In this document: positions 43,155 to 45,410 of the stretch, in pieces | Layout of the letters: each line of letters opens with the position of its first letter | Position numbering within the stretch: position 1 is the stretch's first letter | Assembly (NCBI GenBank): GCA_937927895.1 | Contig: CALGKA010000101.1 | Span: 1-45,410, forward strand | Direction: 5' to 3' | DNA from: an uncultured Granulosicoccaceae bacterium | GTDB taxonomy: Bacteria > Pseudomonadota > Gammaproteobacteria > Granulosicoccales > Granulosicoccaceae | DNA: 45,410 nucleotides | Program-made: the position numbers and the translations under genes | Notes under the pieces: generated by a model | What the model saw: the letters and a program-made list of their open reading frames with translations, nothing else | The model's database searches: none | Told to the model about the DNA's origin: nothing

Positions 43155-44741
43155 ATGTGGTTTGGTGAACTCAAAACAGAAGACTGTGTAGCTTGTATTC
43201 TCGCGCACAGTTTGAAAGTGAGTGGTAAGAAAATTTCTAAAGGCACACTACTTGATCACTCGATGGTGAAAGAGCTATCAGAGCACGGTTATGATTCGCT
43301 AACAGTGGCGCGTTTAGAAGAATCTGACATACCAGAGGATGAGGCTGCCACAAGACTAAGTATCGCAGTGTGTGGCAGCGGGGTACGCGTCGAAACTGCA
43401 CACACCGGGCGGGTTAATCTGTATGCCGCCTGTGATGGTTTATTTGTATTTGATCGTGACTCGATCATTGCCATCAACAGTGTGACTGAGAGCATAACTC
43501 TTTCAGTTATTGCAGAAAATCAATGGGTGCTGGCAGGACGCATGATAGGTACTGCCAAAATTATTCCTTATGGAGTTGCACAGGAAGATTTAACCAAAGC
43601 AATTTCTTATGCTAGTGACTTAATGGTATGTAAACCTCACGCTAAGCGTGCAGTTCTTATTCAAACAACGTTTTCAGCTATAAAAACCAGCACATTAGAC
43701 AAGACAGCAAAAACCACCGCGCAGCGACTGCAGGCACGTTCGAGTGATTTAATAAAAGAGCTTCGCTGCGATCATGCCATCGATAATGTCGCTGATGCAC
43801 TTGCAACTGCTGGGTCCTTGCAGCCCGATTTAGTTCTGATAGTAGGTGCCAGTGCGATCAGCGATCGATTTGATGTTCTGCCTTCAGCGGTTATGCGCTG
43901 CAAAGGACACGTACAACGCGTTGGCATACCCGTAGATCCTGGTAACTTATTAATGTTAGCTGAGCTAGGCGGCATGCCAGTGGTTGGAATGCCGGGATGT
44001 GCAAGATCAGTCAAGCATAACGGTCTTGATCTGTTATTAGATAGAATAATATGTGATATAGAGATTACTGATGCCTGGCTTAATAGTCTTTGTATTGGTG
44101 GCTTATTGGGGGAAATGCATGACCGACCCCAACCTCGTGTGGTGGCTACACCCGGTAATAGGGTTGCGGCGTTAGTGCTTGCCGCGGGTTCGTCCAAACG
44201 TGCTGGTGAAACCAATAAACTGCTATACCCTTTTAAAGACAAAACACTTGTTGGTGCCGTGATTGAAACGGTGTTGAAAAGTTCGGTAATGACCAGTCTT
44301 GTAGTGACTGGACACCAGCGTGAGAGGGTAGAAGAGGCAATAAAACAGTATGATATTGAAGTCTGTCATAGTGTTAAATATTCCAGTGGTATGGCGCATT
44401 CGTTAGCAATGGGCATCTCACGTCTACAAACTTATGATGCAGTGTTAGTTTGTCTTGCTGATATGCCGCATGTTAGTACGGATGTTATAAACAAAATAGT
44501 CGCTTCGGCTGATGGTGCTAAAAATAAAATCGTTGTTCCAGTCTATAATCAACAACGTGGTAACCCGGTTCTGATTGGTCGTACTTTTTTCGATTCGTTA
44601 CTGCAGCACGAAGGGGATAGTGGTGCTCGCTATTTAATCCAGCAATACCCCGATCAAGTGATAGAGGTTGAGGTGGATACTGACAGTGTGTTGCGTGACT
44701 ACGATACGGCTGTGGCTTTGCAATCTATAGACAAAGAGTAA
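43155..44741 (+). CDS. Fused molybdopterin-binding domain - MocA-like nucleotidyltransferase
   Basis: A two-part cytoplasmic protein of a type often annotated as molybdopterin-binding/glycosyltransferase. Residues 1 to about 330 resemble the molybdopterin-binding (MoeA/MogA-like) region, with GRMIGTAKIIPYGV and a LVLIVGASAISDRFDV segment. Residues about 335-525 are a MobA/MocA-type NTP transferase: LVLAAGSSKRAGETNKLL from about 339, GMAHSLAMGI, and the metal-binding CLADMPH. MocA makes molybdopterin cytosine dinucleotide and MobA the guanine form; the segment order looks MocA-like, but the choice is not certain. The length is 528 residues. The nearby molybdo-enzyme is the FDH alpha subunit, which in its family uses the guanine form. 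A terminator lies downstream. Confidence 0.82.
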   Translation: MWFGELKTEDCVACILAHSLKVSGKKISKGTLLDHSMVKELSEHGYDSLTVARLEESDIPEDEAATRLSIAVCGSGVRVETAHTGRVNLYAACDGLFVFDRDSIIAINSVTESITLSVIAENQWVLAGRMIGTAKIIPYGVAQEDLTKAISYASDLMVCKPHAKRAVLIQTTFSAIKTSTLDKTAKTTAQRLQARSSDLIKELRCDHAIDNVADALATAGSLQPDLVLIVGASAISDRFDVLPSAVMRCKGHVQRVGIPVDPGNLLMLAELGGMPVVGMPGCARSVKHNGLDLLLDRIICDIEITDAWLNSLCIGGLLGEMHDRPQPRVVATPGNRVAALVLAAGSSKRAGETNKLLYPFKDKTLVGAVIETVLKSSVMTSLVVTGHQRERVEEAIKQYDIEVCHSVKYSSGMAHSLAMGISRLQTYDAVLVCLADMPHVSTDVINKIVASADGAKNKIVVPVYNQQRGNPVLIGRTFFDSLLQHEGDSGARYLIQQYPDQVIEVEVDTDSVLRDYDTAVALQSIDKE

Positions 44742-44786
44742 TTTGCGTAGTTGATTTATGTAGCTTGCGGTACTTTTAATAGCCCA

Positions 44787-44814
44787 AAAAAAACCCCGCT
44801 AGTGCGGGGTTTTT
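44787..44814. terminator. Bidirectional rho-independent terminator
   Basis: The stem ACCCCGC / GCGGGGT, flanked by A-runs on the left and T-runs on the right, lies between the MocA-like gene and the convergent superoxide dismutase gene. Both strands read as a GC stem plus U-run. Confidence 0.92.
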
Positions 44815-44834
44815 CTTAGTCGCTAATTGCTCAA

Positions 44835-45410
44835 TTAAGTAGAGGCTAATCGTGCCGCGACGTTTTCCCAGTTAACCAATTTATCGAGAAAGTTAGTCAG
44901 GTATACAGGGCGCTTGTTACGAAAATCAATGTAATAAGAGTGTTCCCATACATCGCAGCCTAGTAGTGCAGTTTGGCCGAAGCAGAGTGGATTCACACCG
45001 TTTTCAGTTTTAGTGACCTTGAGTGTGCCGTCTGTATCAACGACTAACCAGCACCAACCAGAACCGAATTGACCGGCGCCTGCGGCTGCGAACTCTTCTT
45101 TGAATTTTTCGACAGAGCCAAAGCCATCTTTTAAACGTGCTTCAAGTTCAGAAGGCATTTTTTGACCGTTCGGCCCCATCATTTCCCAAAACTGAGTGTG
45201 GTTCCAGTGCTGTGAAGCGTTGTTGAAAATACCATTTTGCGCCACGGCATTTTTGTCGTAAGTGCCAGTGATGATGTCTTCAACTGATTTGTTTTCCCAC
45301 TCTGTGCCGGCGATGAGCTTGTTGCCGTTGGTAACGTAGGCGTTGTGGTGGATGTCGTGGTGAAACTCCATGGTTTCTTTAGACATGCCATTGTCTGCAA
45401 GTGCATCGTG
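44835..45410 (-). CDS. sodB: Iron superoxide dismutase, N-terminus cut by the window edge
   Basis: Converts superoxide to H2O2 and O2 in the cytoplasm. The visible part covers the C-terminal ~192 residues. The frame stays open through the Met at 45386 to the window end, reading H-D-A-L-A-D-N-G before M-S-K-E-T, exactly the internal sequence near the start of SodB proteins, so 45386 is not the true start; perhaps 10-15 residues are missing. Metal-ligand regions are intact: the HHDIHHNAYV segment, the SQHWNHTQFW segment, and DVWEHSYYIDFRN near the C-terminus. Features such as AGAGQFGSGWCWLV favour the iron type over manganese. It is closed by the terminator at 44787-44814. Confidence 0.93.
   Translation of the reverse strand, partial: HDALADNGMSKETMEFHHDIHHNAYVTNGNKLIAGTEWENKSVEDIITGTYDKNAVAQNGIFNNASQHWNHTQFWEMMGPNGQKMPSELEARLKDGFGSVEKFKEEFAAAGAGQFGSGWCWLVVDTDGTLKVTKTENGVNPLCFGQTALLGCDVWEHSYYIDFRNKRPVYLTNFLDKLVNWENVAARLAST

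Overview
The window reads as chromosomal DNA of a Gram-negative, probably marine, heterotrophic gammaproteobacterium of moderate GC content. The evidence is the lipoprotein signal peptides, the priA / SPOR-protein neighbourhood, the HrpA helicase, an iron superoxide dismutase and a two-subunit NAD-linked formate dehydrogenase. The DUF6502 protein and the Cys-closed DGDG repeats recall marine genera such as Arenicella or Granulosicoccus, but the sequence alone does not fix the genus. I see no rRNA, tRNA, CRISPR array, prophage or transposase gene.

Layout. (1) 0.2-7.5 kb: six tandem, same-strand, diverged paralogues of a secreted SGNH / sialate-O-acetylesterase-like (SASA, DUF303/CE6-type) hydrolase. 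Four are lipoproteins and two are freely exported. The catalytic heads are conserved, while the N-terminal stalks differ completely (Pro/Glu-rich, Ser/Thr-rich, or one to four Cys-closed DxDGDG repeats). (2) 7.7-9.4 kb: a short AMP nucleosidase and a DUF1223 thioredoxin-like exported protein. (3) 9.4-14 kb: a lipoprotein and a DUF6502 protein on the minus strand, divergent from a large beta-propeller lipoprotein; the shared intergenic region carries two matching dyad operators exactly 63 bp apart. (4) 14.1-15.9 kb: an acetate kinase fused to a PduL-type phosphotransacylase. (5) 16-19.5 kb: a membrane-anchored coiled-coil protein translationally coupled to a BON/OmpA protein.

(6) 19.7-30.4 kb: housekeeping and metabolic genes, namely a zinc alcohol dehydrogenase, ferrochelatase, PriA, an FtsN-like SPOR protein, HrpA and a Nudix hydrolase. 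(7) 30.8-45.4 kb: a quinone oxidoreductase, a LysR regulator, a YdcF-type protein, and then a C1/formate block. That block holds a fused NuoE/NuoF-like formate dehydrogenase beta subunit, the catalytic alpha subunit and formate-tetrahydrofolate ligase. A heme-sensor GGDEF-EAL protein, a fused molybdopterin-binding/MocA-like protein and a truncated SodB follow.

Three copies of a non-coding terminal-inverted-repeat element (two of 169 bp in opposite orientation and one 81 bp internally deleted copy) lie between genes at 20.7, 32.7 and 34.1 kb; two of them supply the stop codon of the preceding gene.

How the genes may work together: formate can be oxidised to CO2 with NADH production by the two FDH subunits or captured as 10-formyl-THF by Fhs. 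The MocA-like protein could serve molybdenum-cofactor chemistry. The AckA-PduL fusion would convert acetyl-CoA to acetate plus ATP, and acetate could be released from acetylated polysaccharides by the esterase array. These links are inferences from gene content; they are not shown by the sequence.
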